Positions 1-8,372 of a DNA stretch of 64,000 nt are shown piece by piece. The translations under genes were made by a program, and so were the position numbers. The notes under the pieces were generated by a model. That model did no database searches and was not told the origin of the DNA. It worked only from the letters and a program-made list of their open reading frames with translations. The first letter of the stretch is position 1, and every line of letters begins with the position of its first letter. Source of the stretch: Eubacterium oxidoreducens (GTDB lineage: Bacteria; Bacillota; Clostridia; Lachnospirales; Lachnospiraceae); the NCBI RefSeq assembly GCF_900104415.1, contig NZ_FMXR01000019.1, positions 1 to 64,000 on the forward strand, written 5' to 3'.

Positions 1-331
1 GTACGGTGGTTACTCCTTTCAGAGCATTTCACACAGACCTCCCTAGGTACCACACGTTTCTTCCTCTCCATCCATCTGCCTCATTTATCATGCATGATTC
101 CGTGTAGTTATTGGGCTTCGACTTGGATTGCAGCCTTACCCTCATGCATAACCTCGTATGAGATTTCTGTTCGTCAGACCAGAGATTTGCCCGTGGGTTA
201 GTGTGTTCCCCACATCCAGCTTCCTTCAGATTCCACCTCGCGGCGGACACCCTTGCCTTCGGCTATATCCTTCCCACTACCGGGCGGATTCGGGACTTGA
301 ACCCGTTAGAAACGTGCGCCGCTAGGCGCAC
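1..331 (-). mobile_element. Group IIC intron, 5' part (domain I), truncated by window edge
   Basis: On the minus strand the sequence starts at 331 with GTGCGCC, fitting the GUGYG 5' consensus of group II introns. Further in there are blocks I recognise from group IIC domain I, such as that of the Oceanobacillus iheyensis intron: GGGTTCAAGTCCCG (310-297), AAGGGTGTCCG and GGAATCTGAAGGAAGC near 265-220, GGTCTGACGAACAGAAA near 182-166, ATAAATGAGGCAGATGG near 90-72, and GGGAGGTCTG near 46-37. The remaining ribozyme domains and any reverse transcriptase/maturase gene would lie left of position 1. The first seven bases also pair with GGCGCAC four bases later. It inserts just after a strong hairpin, as IIC introns usually do. 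Very likely real; completeness and activity cannot be judged here. Confidence 0.9.
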
Positions 332-645
332 AACGCAAGCGGTCCGCAAGATTTCTCCTGCAGACCGCTTACGTTCTAACTCAGCCGAAGCCCCTTCCCC
401 GTCTGAGTTCACCTCTTCTTTATGTTACAGCATATTCTCAGCCGAGTTCTCATCTCGGCTAAGAATACGGATGTGGTCTCTTAGCAACACACGCAGCATA
501 GAATATAACGTTCTTTATCCTTTGCTGTCCCCCCACATCTGTAAATTCACTCTGAAAGCTATTCTAAGGGCACCTGTCTTAATTGTATAGTACCCCTATG
601 GTTACTTCGGCTGTTTTTTTATCTCTATATTTTTCTCTTTCTTCA
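332..645 (-). other. Hairpin-rich spacer, intron target site
   Basis: No convincing gene is seen in these 314 bases. Read on the minus strand after the LuxR-type gene, the part from about 455 to 332 holds three successive inverted repeats: AGCCGAG/CTCGGCT around 455-433, ACTCAG/CTGAGT around 408-378, and AAGCGGTC/GACCGCTT (with wobble pairs about 12 bp) around 371-338. The intron 5' end follows the last one directly. The arrangement resembles the element at 8250-8372, sharing a TGAGTTA(G)AACG linker and a CAGGA-containing loop. Bases 460-645 show nothing I can name. Confidence 0.55.
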
Positions 646-3015
646 TCATCCACGATATACCCAGCCGATTCTTGCAGCTTTTCGTTCTGCTTCCGCTCTA
701 TTTTTCACACCTAGTTTCTTATAAATATTACGATTATGCTTTTTTAATCCATCATAACTAATCTGCAGTTCCCTGCAAATATCATCCATTGCCATTCCGG
801 CACAAAGCATCGAAAACACCTGTGACTCTCTTTTCGTAAGAGATATGCTTTCCTTAGGAATAAATCGCATATAATCCGGGTAAAATCCAGCGACTCGAAT
901 GCTCTCCTCGTAGATCTGTTCAAAAAATTCCTGGTGGATATCCTTTAATCCTTCTTCTTTTATAATTTTTAAAAGCGGTAATACTGCGCATCCCTCAATG
1001 GAAACAAATCTTACAAAATGATACTCCTGTGCTTTTTTTAAGGTGTCATACATCTTCACTTTCCATTGATCATTTCCTAAGCGATACAGGATAATTGCTT
1101 TTAGAAGTTCATTTTCCATTCCGCAAAAGTGCCGATCATAGGACGAATAATATCCGGTCAAAAACATTGCGGTATCCATGGCCTCATAAAGCCTGTTTTG
1201 TGCAATCAGACACTTTATTTTCACCATTTGCCGGTATCTGTCCGAAATTTCAAATTTCTTCTTTGCATCCGTGGTCCCATCAATATAGGTACTGCTGCCT
1301 TCATTATTTCCCGAAAAAAGAGACATCCAGACTTCAAATGCTTCCAAATTAGGATATAGATATTCTGCTCTTTCCGCCCTTGCCTTTTCAAAAAACGATT
1401 GCGCAGCTCTCTTTGCTGACGGCAACCATCCTTCTATAATCTGCTGTCTTGCCTGAATCCCAATCGCCGCAAAACACATCTCAATCTTACCGCCATGCGT
1501 TGCCTGCCCATATCCATCACTACAACGCGACAACACTTCATACGACGACATCTTCCCTTTTTCAAAACCACTCTCTGCCAGAGCCAAGGTAACAAGTCCT
1601 TGTCCATACGAACCGGTAATTACCTCAACCGTCTTTCCCATAAACCGTGCAATATACGTATCATTTTTCGACCACTCGCTAAAGTCCAATCCTCCGTTCA
1701 TAAGGGATGGCATATTTCCCGTAACCGAAAATTCCGGGAGTACCACATCGCCTTTGGTAATCAAATTAAAAACATCTCGCATAATGCGAAGAATCCCTTT
1801 TGTTCCACGATGTGGAAGCGCTATATCCAGATAGGCCAATCTTGTCCTCGCTTCTTTTCGAAGCTCTCTGCTATTGGCTTTATCATTTTCAAAATTCTCA
1901 AGTTTTGCATACCACTCTTCCGACTTTTCCGGCATCAGCATCAGTGCATACAACATGCTCATTCCTGCCATTAATACCGGTACTTGAGCAATGTCTTCCT
2001 CTGGCAATTGAAAATAATACTCCTTGGTATCTACATAATGTCCCACTCCCGGATGATTTTGTGCATTTCGAACCAGAATCTCCCTGATTTTCTTTGTCGC
2101 ATGTGCCTTGCTGTAATACTTTAATGCATTTGGTACATCTTGCATTTTCTCATAATACTCCGCCGCCATACGATTATTTTGCTCAATCAACTCTTTTGTC
2201 CATAACAAATCCCGTTTCCACAGATAATATCCCCGAATTTCCGGTCTAAAATAATAATTACCATCATCATCGATCCATAGTTGATTCATTTTTTCGCGAC
2301 AGTATTCTATTATCGCACTTACATTCTTATTTCCTGTTATGTACTCTGCCATCTCTTGATGAAATCGTTCAAATACGCATACGCAAAGTGCAAAATGCCA
2401 AAATTCTTCCGACCATTGCTTCACCAGCCGTGCATCCCACATGTGGTAGATGTCTCGCACAACATTTGCATTTAGACTTTCCGAAATCTTTTCTCCTGCG
2501 ATGATTCTAGTCGCATAGCAATGAAGGGCACAGACATACCCTTTTGAAAACTTTGTGATTTTAGCTATTTGTTCCGGCGTAAGTAATATACCCTTATCTT
2601 CAAAATATTCACTTACTTGCGTTTCTTCAAACGCAAAATCTTTTTCAAAAATTCTTACAAATCCAAGTTCTATATCATCAAGCGCAAAAGCACTTGGCAA
2701 TATTCCTCGGCTAATCATGATTACCTGCAGCCCTTCTGTATAAAGTAGTTTTCGAAGATATTGCACGGATTCTTCCTGGCTTAACCATTGCATATCCTCT
2801 ATCACTACGATATTTTCACGAATTTTCCCCACCGTTGGCATCTCATTTATAGCTCCGTTTATGCAGCGCAATATACGCGTCGCCTTTCTGCGATAGTAGT
2901 ATTCAACTGCCGCACTCTTCCCCCAACAAGTTGCAGCACTGATAAACACAGGTAAGTATAACTCCTCTGCTTTTTTTAGCTTTTCATAAACCTTGGGCAC
3001 TTTAATATATCCCAT
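646..3015 (-). CDS. LuxR-family ATPase transcriptional regulator (MalT-like)
   Basis: This 789-residue protein has the layout of large ATP-dependent LuxR regulators (LAL/MalT type). An N-terminal P-loop region has a degenerate Walker A, AATCWGKS at residues 27-34, and a Walker B-like IVVIED at about 69-74. A long helical, TPR-like middle follows. The C-terminal LuxR helix-turn-helix occupies roughly 720-785 (LTKRESQVFSMLCAGMAMDD). Such proteins usually sense a ligand through the ATPase/TPR part and activate nearby genes; the ligand here is unknown. The first Gly of Walker A is Ala, so ATP binding may be altered. The start follows a GGGAGG site seven to eight bases upstream. No adjacent target operon is obvious. 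Confidence 0.85.
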   Translation of the reverse strand: MGYIKVPKVYEKLKKAEELYLPVFISAATCWGKSAAVEYYYRRKATRILRCINGAINEMPTVGKIRENIVVIEDMQWLSQEESVQYLRKLLYTEGLQVIMISRGILPSAFALDDIELGFVRIFEKDFAFEETQVSEYFEDKGILLTPEQIAKITKFSKGYVCALHCYATRIIAGEKISESLNANVVRDIYHMWDARLVKQWSEEFWHFALCVCVFERFHQEMAEYITGNKNVSAIIEYCREKMNQLWIDDDGNYYFRPEIRGYYLWKRDLLWTKELIEQNNRMAAEYYEKMQDVPNALKYYSKAHATKKIREILVRNAQNHPGVGHYVDTKEYYFQLPEEDIAQVPVLMAGMSMLYALMLMPEKSEEWYAKLENFENDKANSRELRKEARTRLAYLDIALPHRGTKGILRIMRDVFNLITKGDVVLPEFSVTGNMPSLMNGGLDFSEWSKNDTYIARFMGKTVEVITGSYGQGLVTLALAESGFEKGKMSSYEVLSRCSDGYGQATHGGKIEMCFAAIGIQARQQIIEGWLPSAKRAAQSFFEKARAERAEYLYPNLEAFEVWMSLFSGNNEGSSTYIDGTTDAKKKFEISDRYRQMVKIKCLIAQNRLYEAMDTAMFLTGYYSSYDRHFCGMENELLKAIILYRLGNDQWKVKMYDTLKKAQEYHFVRFVSIEGCAVLPLLKIIKEEGLKDIHQEFFEQIYEESIRVAGFYPDYMRFIPKESISLTKRESQVFSMLCAGMAMDDICRELQISYDGLKKHNRNIYKKLGVKNRAEAERKAARIGWVYRG

Positions 3016-3089
3016 AGTTTCCTCCCAAAATCCCTTTTTACGTTGATATTATACTATCTGTTTTTCCAAAGCAATACCCTGCCGCTATC

Positions 3090-3695
3090 TTAGCTGAGAA
3101 CTTTTTTCTGCCAGCTTCGTTTTCCGCATTCCGGACATTTCATATATCTCGTTCTCCCCATATGCATAGCCAGGTTTGTCTGCCAGTATGTCGGAACATA
3201 TCTGTGGTGGCAATTCTGGCATTCATAGTATCCGGCCTTTTGCTCAATGCCCACAGCGATAAACGTAGCTGTAAATATGAGCACGAGTCCAAATACGATA
3301 AGCACGATTCTAAGCCAAACCGGCATTTCTATGAATGACGCAACAAACCCCATAACCAGTCCCGCAATGACGGCAGGGAATGCAATCCCGTATTCCATCC
3401 TAAGCATCTGTCTGTTCTTTTCTTCAACCTCTCGTCTCATCGCCAGCAAGTTTTCTTCTGCCCTTTTGTCTGATACTTCTGTCATAATTCTTTCGCCCGA
3501 CAGAAGTTCATTGACGCTAATTTTCAAATAATTACAAAGTTCCAACATAATTCCGGAATCCGGCATAGACTTTCCGTTCTCCCATTTTGATACTGCCCGG
3601 TTACTGATTCCAAGCTTTTCGGCAAGGACTGCCTGCGTCATGCCCTGTTCCTTCCTGCAGGAAGCAATGAATTTTCCAATTTTGATTTGATCCAT
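3090..3695 (-). CDS. XRE-family regulator with membrane helices and zinc ribbon
   Basis: The start at 3695 is chosen over an upstream ATG because AAAGGAGG lies eight bases before it; this gives 201 residues. Residues 5-65 are a Cro/C1-type helix-turn-helix (MTQAVLAEKLGISNRAVSKW). Two hydrophobic stretches follow, about 104-122 and 127-150. The C-terminus holds two CxxC pairs (C159/C162 and C187/C190), consistent with a zinc ribbon. This is a common Clostridia architecture of membrane-anchored XRE regulators of unknown target. It probably binds DNA at the membrane face and may sense envelope state through the ribbon; that role is inference. Confidence 0.85.
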   Translation of the reverse strand: MDQIKIGKFIASCRKEQGMTQAVLAEKLGISNRAVSKWENGKSMPDSGIMLELCNYLKISVNELLSGERIMTEVSDKRAEENLLAMRREVEEKNRQMLRMEYGIAFPAVIAGLVMGFVASFIEMPVWLRIVLIVFGLVLIFTATFIAVGIEQKAGYYECQNCHHRYVPTYWQTNLAMHMGRTRYMKCPECGKRSWQKKVLS

Positions 3696-3878
3696 ATCGG
3701 GCACCTCCTTTCTTGACACAAGCATATCCGGTATCATCCTGTTTTTACACGAACCGTAGGTTGATTTCCTAAAACTCGCTATATTACGTGGCTTTCACAC
3801 TTATTTTTTTCTTATCATCAAGACTATCGTCTCAAAAAGCGAGAGTATTACTAACATATCGACAAGCTGGAATTTGCG

Positions 3879-4523
3879 CTATTCAAACCACGCAACCGCG
3901 CGTATAGGCGACCCATCACAATCCTTGATCTTCAGTGGAAAGCAGCTGAACCAAAAAAGCTCAGAGCCACATTTTTCCAGATTGCATAAATTTTCTATGT
4001 TGACAATGTCCTTGCTCTTAAACAGTTTTTTGTGCCGCGTAAGATTTACATCTGCAATAGGATCAAGACCTATCACATCAAACCCTATCCCTTTATAGTT
4101 ACCATCAAGAATATAATCCAAAACGGAGTCATCAACACACGGGTAATCTCCAAAGTATTCCTCTGTACTCCAGCGTTCATCCCAGCCAAGATAGAATAAC
4201 AGGAAATCCGCTTCTTCTACCTTTTCTCCATAAGGCAGCAAATGCTCCATTGTGATCGGTTCGCCTTCATTTAATGATGTGCAGTCAATAACCAGTGCTT
4301 TGCCGATAAATTGATCCGGAGGAAAAGCGTCCAATGTAGTCCTGCCCCGGAAAAGGTGAGCAGGCGGATCCATATGAGTTCCTGTATGTGTAAACATGGA
4401 AAGTCTTGTTTCCTTAAACCCATCTTTCTCATATGTATTAGCTGGTTCAAAGGTTGGTGGTTCCGTACCCGGGTAAACAGGCATCGTACTTTCAATAATA
4501 TGTGTTAAATCAATCACCCTCAT
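3879..4523 (-). CDS. Cyclase-family metal-dependent hydrolase (kynurenine formamidase-like)
   Basis: The start at 4523 follows AAAGGAG by about eight bases, giving 214 residues. The family signature HxGTHxDxPxH is visible as H46-TGTH50-MD52-PPAH56. These residues bind divalent metal in the cyclase/arylformamidase family (PF04199). The family hydrolyses N-formyl or cyclic amide substrates; the substrate here is unknown. The gene is last in a likely operon after a PLP-dependent sulfur-amino-acid-type enzyme and a nitrilase-superfamily amidase, which suggests stepwise degradation of an amino-acid-derived amide. Kynurenine formamidase activity is not specifically supported, since no other kynurenine genes are nearby. 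Confidence 0.85.
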   Translation of the reverse strand: MRVIDLTHIIESTMPVYPGTEPPTFEPANTYEKDGFKETRLSMFTHTGTHMDPPAHLFRGRTTLDAFPPDQFIGKALVIDCTSLNEGEPITMEHLLPYGEKVEEADFLLFYLGWDERWSTEEYFGDYPCVDDSVLDYILDGNYKGIGFDVIGLDPIADVNLTRHKKLFKSKDIVNIENLCNLEKCGSELFWFSCFPLKIKDCDGSPIRAVAWFE

Positions 4524-4580
4524 TTTAGACGCTCCTTTACAAATCACTGATTATCGTCTTTGCTTAGTCTTTGATGAGCT

Positions 4581-5378
4581 TCACTCATACAGATCCGTTC
4601 TTCGAAGAGATGTGTATGGCCGCTCGTTACGCCTTATGGCAGCTCCACCGAGATTCACCTCTGCCAGTATCAGTTCTTCCTGATTGTCCGCCAATGCAAT
4701 CGTCTCTCCATCAAATCCTACAACAATAGATTCACCGGAAAACTCCATATTTCCTTCTCGTCCAATTCTGTTGCACATTGCTACGTTTACGCTGTTTTGG
4801 AATGCCTGAACCTTAACTTCCCACCTAAAAAGCTCAGATGGCTCCGACTTTGTGTTTGCTGTAGGGACAATAATCAGCTCCGCACCGCGCAAAGCCTCGG
4901 TGCGAATGCTCTCCGGATAATGACGATCAAAGCAAACAACAATCCCTATTTTACCCAACCTCGTATCAAAGACCATAAACCCTTCTTCAGATGGAGTGTA
5001 ATAGCTCTGCTCATAAAACATTTTACACTGAGCGACATGGACCATCTTCTGTCTTCCTATGATTTCTCCTTGATCGTCAATCAAAAGGCTCATATCGTAT
5101 CTATGCCCTTTTTCCTCAATATAAAAATTGGGTGAAGCAAATATATGGTTTTCTCGGCAGGCATTTCTTATCCCCTTCACATAGCTACTGTCTTCCGTCA
5201 TGGCATATTCGCTCACATCACAGTCTGGGAATTGGGGAAAGAATGGAGAGAGCTGGATTTCCGGAAAGCAAATCAGATCTGCTTTCTTTTCCGCCGCCTC
5301 ACGAATAAGCTGCAATGACTTTTGGAAATTCTTTTCGATATCTGTATCCATTTTCATCTGCGCAAGAGCAATCTTCAT
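4581..5378 (-). CDS. Carbon-nitrogen hydrolase (nitrilase superfamily)
   Basis: This 265-residue cytosolic enzyme carries the Glu-Lys-Cys triad of the nitrilase superfamily: E40 in CFPEIQLSP, K111 in GRQKMVHV, and C149 in IVVCFDRHYPES. Members cleave amides or carbamoyl compounds, such as omega-amidase and N-carbamoylputrescine amidase. The exact substrate cannot be read from sequence. The start has GAGGT about nine bases upstream. It lies 27 bases after the PLP enzyme gene and 57 bases before the cyclase-family gene, so all three are likely co-transcribed. Confidence 0.88.
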   Translation of the reverse strand: MKIALAQMKMDTDIEKNFQKSLQLIREAAEKKADLICFPEIQLSPFFPQFPDCDVSEYAMTEDSSYVKGIRNACRENHIFASPNFYIEEKGHRYDMSLLIDDQGEIIGRQKMVHVAQCKMFYEQSYYTPSEEGFMVFDTRLGKIGIVVCFDRHYPESIRTEALRGAELIIVPTANTKSEPSELFRWEVKVQAFQNSVNVAMCNRIGREGNMEFSGESIVVGFDGETIALADNQEELILAEVNLGGAAIRRNERPYTSLRRTDLYE

Positions 5379-5405
5379 CCCGTTTACCTCATAAATTCAA
5401 TTCGA

Positions 5406-6602
5406 TCATAACCCCACCGATTTCAACGCCTGATCCAAATCTGCTATGATATCATCCGGGTCCTCGAGTCCGACACTAAAGCGGATAAAGCCTTTTCTGA
5501 ATTTCTCCGGATATAGGTTGATTCGCTCATCATAACTCGGTTGTGGGAAAATCAGGCTTTCATCATGTCCAAGAGATACGGCAAATGTTACGACCTTAAG
5601 TGCCGCGCAAAAGCGTTCAACGGTCTTATCATCTGTATTTACGCCAAAGGATATCACTCCACCGTAGCCGTTTTTCATCTGCCGCTTTGCTAATTCATGA
5701 CCCGGATTACTCGGAAGTCCCGGATAGGATACAAAAGTTACGTTTTCCCTCTGCTCAAGCCACTCGGCTATCTTCTGTGAAGATTCATTGATTCGCTGCA
5801 TTCTGAGAGGGAACGTCACCGAACCTCTGAATATCTGCCATGCATTGAAAGGGCTGATCACGGAACCCACATTGACCTGCGCTTCATAGCGGATACGATC
5901 CATTGCCTCAAGATCATTCGAGATAATTGCGCCGCCCTGCGCATCGCCATGACCGTTAATAAACTTTGTCAGCGATTCCACGACAAAATCGGCTCCAAGT
6001 TCAAGTGGTTTCTGATTGAACGGAGATGCAAAGGTATTGTCAACAGAAACGAGCGCTCCATTTTCATGAGCTATTTTTGCAATGGCTTCAATATCTGTAA
6101 CGCCATTCGTCGGGTTATCCGGTGTCTCAATATGGACAAGCCTTGTTCCCGGTGTGATCACCTGCTTCACAGCATCAAGATCCGTCATATCCACCATTAT
6201 CGTTTCTACGCCAAACTTGCGGTTAAACAGTTCATGAAACATGCGATAAACCGCCATATAGCTTACATTGGGATAAATCACGCGGTCGCCTGACTTAAGA
6301 AGCGTCCAGAACAAGGCATGTAAAGCTGCCACGCCACTTCCCAGTACAATAGCATCATCCGCATCATGTAATGCAGCCACCTTCTCCTCAAGCCAATGTT
6401 GATTGGGATTTCCATTTCTGGAATACATCAAAAGATCGGTTGATGAATAGTTGACCTGCGACAAATCGTCAGGCAGCTTATAGCTGTTTGCCATATGAAG
6501 TGGTCTTCTTACTGCGCCGGTTCCTTCATCATAATCTGTTCCTGTATGAATTGCCTGTGTTGTGATATCGTATCCCTTATATTTGTTTTCTTTCTTAGCC
6601 AT
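5406..6602 (-). CDS. Cys/Met metabolism PLP-dependent enzyme
   Basis: This 398-residue protein belongs to the fold-type I gamma-family (cystathionine gamma-synthase/lyase, methionine gamma-lyase). The Schiff-base lysine is K213 in ESLTKFINGHGD. The phosphate-binding region is near GSGVAALHALFW (88-99), and YSRNGNP (60-66) matches the family's YSRxxNP. The methionine gamma-lyase cysteine motif (GCTFAF-like) is not seen around residues 112-122, so that specific activity is doubtful. It heads the cassette with the amidase and cyclase-family genes. It may eliminate or replace a gamma or beta substituent of an amino acid; the substrate is unknown. Confidence 0.88.
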   Translation of the reverse strand: MAKKENKYKGYDITTQAIHTGTDYDEGTGAVRRPLHMANSYKLPDDLSQVNYSSTDLLMYSRNGNPNQHWLEEKVAALHDADDAIVLGSGVAALHALFWTLLKSGDRVIYPNVSYMAVYRMFHELFNRKFGVETIMVDMTDLDAVKQVITPGTRLVHIETPDNPTNGVTDIEAIAKIAHENGALVSVDNTFASPFNQKPLELGADFVVESLTKFINGHGDAQGGAIISNDLEAMDRIRYEAQVNVGSVISPFNAWQIFRGSVTFPLRMQRINESSQKIAEWLEQRENVTFVSYPGLPSNPGHELAKRQMKNGYGGVISFGVNTDDKTVERFCAALKVVTFAVSLGHDESLIFPQPSYDERINLYPEKFRKGFIRFSVGLEDPDDIIADLDQALKSVGL

Positions 6603-6633
6603 CTTTAGTTTTCCTCCGCTTAAAACTTTTTCC

Positions 6634-6720
6634 TCACAAATCCTCCGCCCGATAGGTCACATAATTTAATTTTGAAAACTGCTCCCATATAAAATCCAGG
6701 TATTCCTTGCTTGATGCCAT
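6634..6720 (-). pseudogene. TfoX N-terminal fragment, 28 codons
   Basis: A short minus-strand reading frame runs from an ATG at 6720 to a TGA at 6634. It starts MASSKEYLDFIWEQF and ends after 28 residues. This closely matches the N-terminus of the intact TfoX-domain protein at 12471-12782 (MASSKDYLEYILDQL). A good GGGAGG site precedes it. It appears to be the leftover 5' end of a second tfoX-like gene, cut off after about a quarter of its length. It lies 31 bases upstream of the PLP enzyme gene, so it could act as a leader, but that is speculation. Confidence 0.7.
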
Positions 6721-6770
6721 TACTCCGCCTCCCTTTTCGAATTCAATAATTCCTCCGCAGAAATATCACG

Positions 6771-8123
6771 TTAAAGTAACCAGGCCCAATACACCGGAAT
6801 AAAAACAATTCCGTCCTTTTCATAATAATCGGCAGTGTGCAGAATATAAGGCACATCCAACTGCTCGTTAAATCTGCTCATAAATTTCCCCAGTGAAGAA
6901 TATGTATATCGTTTTCCGGATTTCACTTCAATCGGAGCTACATTATGTCTGTTCGTCGGATTTTTCTTCGAGATAAGAAAATCGATTTCCATTCTCTCAT
7001 CCTTGTTCTCTCTGGACGAGTTGGAGTAGAAATATAATCTATGTCCGGAAGCTGTAAGCATCTGTGCAACTACATTTTCAAAAACCATGCCTTCGTTTAC
7101 TTCCAGCTTTCCCAGAAGCAGTTTTTTATATATTTCTTCTTTCACCAATCCGTTTTCGTCAAATGCATGGCTGATGAGAAGTCCGGTATCTCCCATATAA
7201 ATTTTTAACGTGTTCCTGTTCCTATTTAATTTTATGCCAACATTTGGAGCCGTGGAATTATAACAAACATTACAGATCATAGAGTCTTCAAGCCATAGAA
7301 AAGAACTCTCGTAGCTTCGGTACTTCGCCCCTCTCCCAAGCGATGCTAACATAAACTTTTTTTCATGTTTCGACAGTTGCTCCGGGATTTCATCAAATAC
7401 AGACTCCACTTTTCTCTCGTATCCTTTTGCATGCTTCGCTATATCTTCTCTGTAAAGAGATAGAATATCTCTTTTGATCTCATCTGTTTTTTCAAAGCTT
7501 TTTGTTTCAATATATGTATTTACTGCCTGCGGCATTCCTCCGACGATCACATATTGCCGGAATAATGTCATGGCCTTTCTGTGAAGTGCCTGTCCCATTG
7601 CCTTCTTTTTTTCAAAGGACAAGCGAATGACATCTATAAGCGGCTGTTCATTCATCGCCCAAAGGAATTCTTCGAAATCCATCGGATACATCCTGATGTG
7701 GCGTTCTTCAGAAGGAATAACAATATCCTTTACATTTTCACGAATCGACATCAGTGATCCTGTTTCCATATAATGAAAGCGGCCATCCGCAACCAAAAAC
7801 TTTATTGCTGCCCGTGCTCTTGGAAACAACTGAACTTCATCGAGGATGATCAATGACTCCTGCTCATAGAGGGTGACCCCATAAATTGCAGAAAGATACA
7901 TAAAGAAAGAATCCAAATCATTCAGATTATTAAGGAACAAGTCCCTTACCTCATCTCCTGCTCTGTTAAAATCTATCAAAATATAAGATTTGTAATTTGC
8001 TTTTGCAAATTCTTCCGCAATATAACTCTTTCCGACTCGCCGGGCTCCATCAATCAACAGCGCGGTTTTTCCAGCGCTGTCTTCTTTCCATTTAATCATC
8101 TTGTTGAATATTTTCCTCTTCAT
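6771..8123 (-). CDS. ATP-binding protein, AAA_14/DUF4143 family
   Basis: The ATG at 8123 is preferred over the in-frame GTG at 8129 because AAAAGG lies about seven bases upstream; the product has 450 residues. It has a Walker A GARRVGKS (26-33), a Walker B-like SLIILDEVQLF around 95-105, and the C-terminal DUF4143 part with a PD-(D/E)xK-like core (MEIDFLISKK ... IEVKSGK). These proteins are widespread, often horizontally exchanged and of unclear role; defence or toxin-like functions have been suggested. The gene stands alone, preceded by four spaced copies of a 13-base motif, one of which contains its own ribosome binding site. Confidence 0.9.
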   Translation of the reverse strand: MKRKIFNKMIKWKEDSAGKTALLIDGARRVGKSYIAEEFAKANYKSYILIDFNRAGDEVRDLFLNNLNDLDSFFMYLSAIYGVTLYEQESLIILDEVQLFPRARAAIKFLVADGRFHYMETGSLMSIRENVKDIVIPSEERHIRMYPMDFEEFLWAMNEQPLIDVIRLSFEKKKAMGQALHRKAMTLFRQYVIVGGMPQAVNTYIETKSFEKTDEIKRDILSLYREDIAKHAKGYERKVESVFDEIPEQLSKHEKKFMLASLGRGAKYRSYESSFLWLEDSMICNVCYNSTAPNVGIKLNRNRNTLKIYMGDTGLLISHAFDENGLVKEEIYKKLLLGKLEVNEGMVFENVVAQMLTASGHRLYFYSNSSRENKDERMEIDFLISKKNPTNRHNVAPIEVKSGKRYTYSSLGKFMSRFNEQLDVPYILHTADYYEKDGIVFIPVYWAWLL

Positions 8124-8127
8124 TTTC

Positions 8128-8234
8128 ACACCTTTTCACCAACAATTCGTTCCGCATTCAACACCTTTTCACGATTTATTCGCTATCTGTTTTGCACCTT
8201 TTCGCGATTAAATTAACAATAACACCTTTTCACG
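8128..8234 (-). repeat. Four spaced 13-bp repeats upstream of the DUF4143 ATPase gene
   Basis: On the plus strand ACACCTTTTCACC/G occurs at 8128-8140, 8161-8173, 8194-8206 (as GCACCTTTTCGCG) and 8222-8234. On the gene's strand the consensus is CGTGAAAAGGTGT. The spacing is 33, 33 and 28 bases, so the first intervals equal about three helical turns. The copy nearest the gene contains the AAAAGG ribosome binding site. This looks like a multi-site operator or an RNA/protein binding array for autoregulation; the binding factor is unknown. Confidence 0.75.
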
Positions 8235-8249
8235 TTTTAATCAACTATA

Positions 8250-8372
8250 AGTCAAGACTCGCTCGCGAGTCTTGCGCGCCGGATTCGGGTCTGCTTCAGC
8301 AGACAAATTCCTGTCCGAATCCGTGCGCATCCTCGCGGAGCGTTTAACTCAGTCGGAGCTTGTACCCCGACT
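8250..8372 (-). repeat. Compound hairpin element
   Basis: Nested inverted repeats fill this stretch: AGTCGG/CCGACT (8351-8356 with 8367-8372), GGATTCGG/CCGAATCC (about 8281-8323) enclosing GTCTGC-TTCA-GCAGAC, and AAGACTCG-CTCG-CGAGTCTT (about 8254-8273). The element begins exactly where similarity to the NapH-like protein stops. It resembles the hairpin group at 332-455 in order, in a TGAGTTA-AACG linker and in a CAGGA-AT-TTG loop. It may be a small mobile or structured-RNA element. Confidence 0.55.

Noticed and set aside
29-250. Open frame of 73 codons on the minus strand
   Set aside because: It lies wholly inside the conserved ribozyme domain, so it is structural RNA.
290-312. tRNA T-arm-like sequence on the minus strand (GGGTTCAAGTCCC)
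   Set aside because: No anticodon or D arm fits around it, and the flanks match group II intron domain I, where a similar segment occurs.
201-590. Open frame of 129 codons on the plus strand
   Set aside because: It runs antisense to the intron and through the hairpins; composition is not protein-like and no ribosome binding site is seen.
5406-6602. Methionine gamma-lyase
   Set aside because: The characteristic Cys-containing GCTFAF-type motif is not present near residues 112-122, so only the wider family is claimed.
8128-8234. CRISPR array
   Set aside because: Repeats are only 13 bases, the unit count is four, spacing varies, and there are no cas genes.
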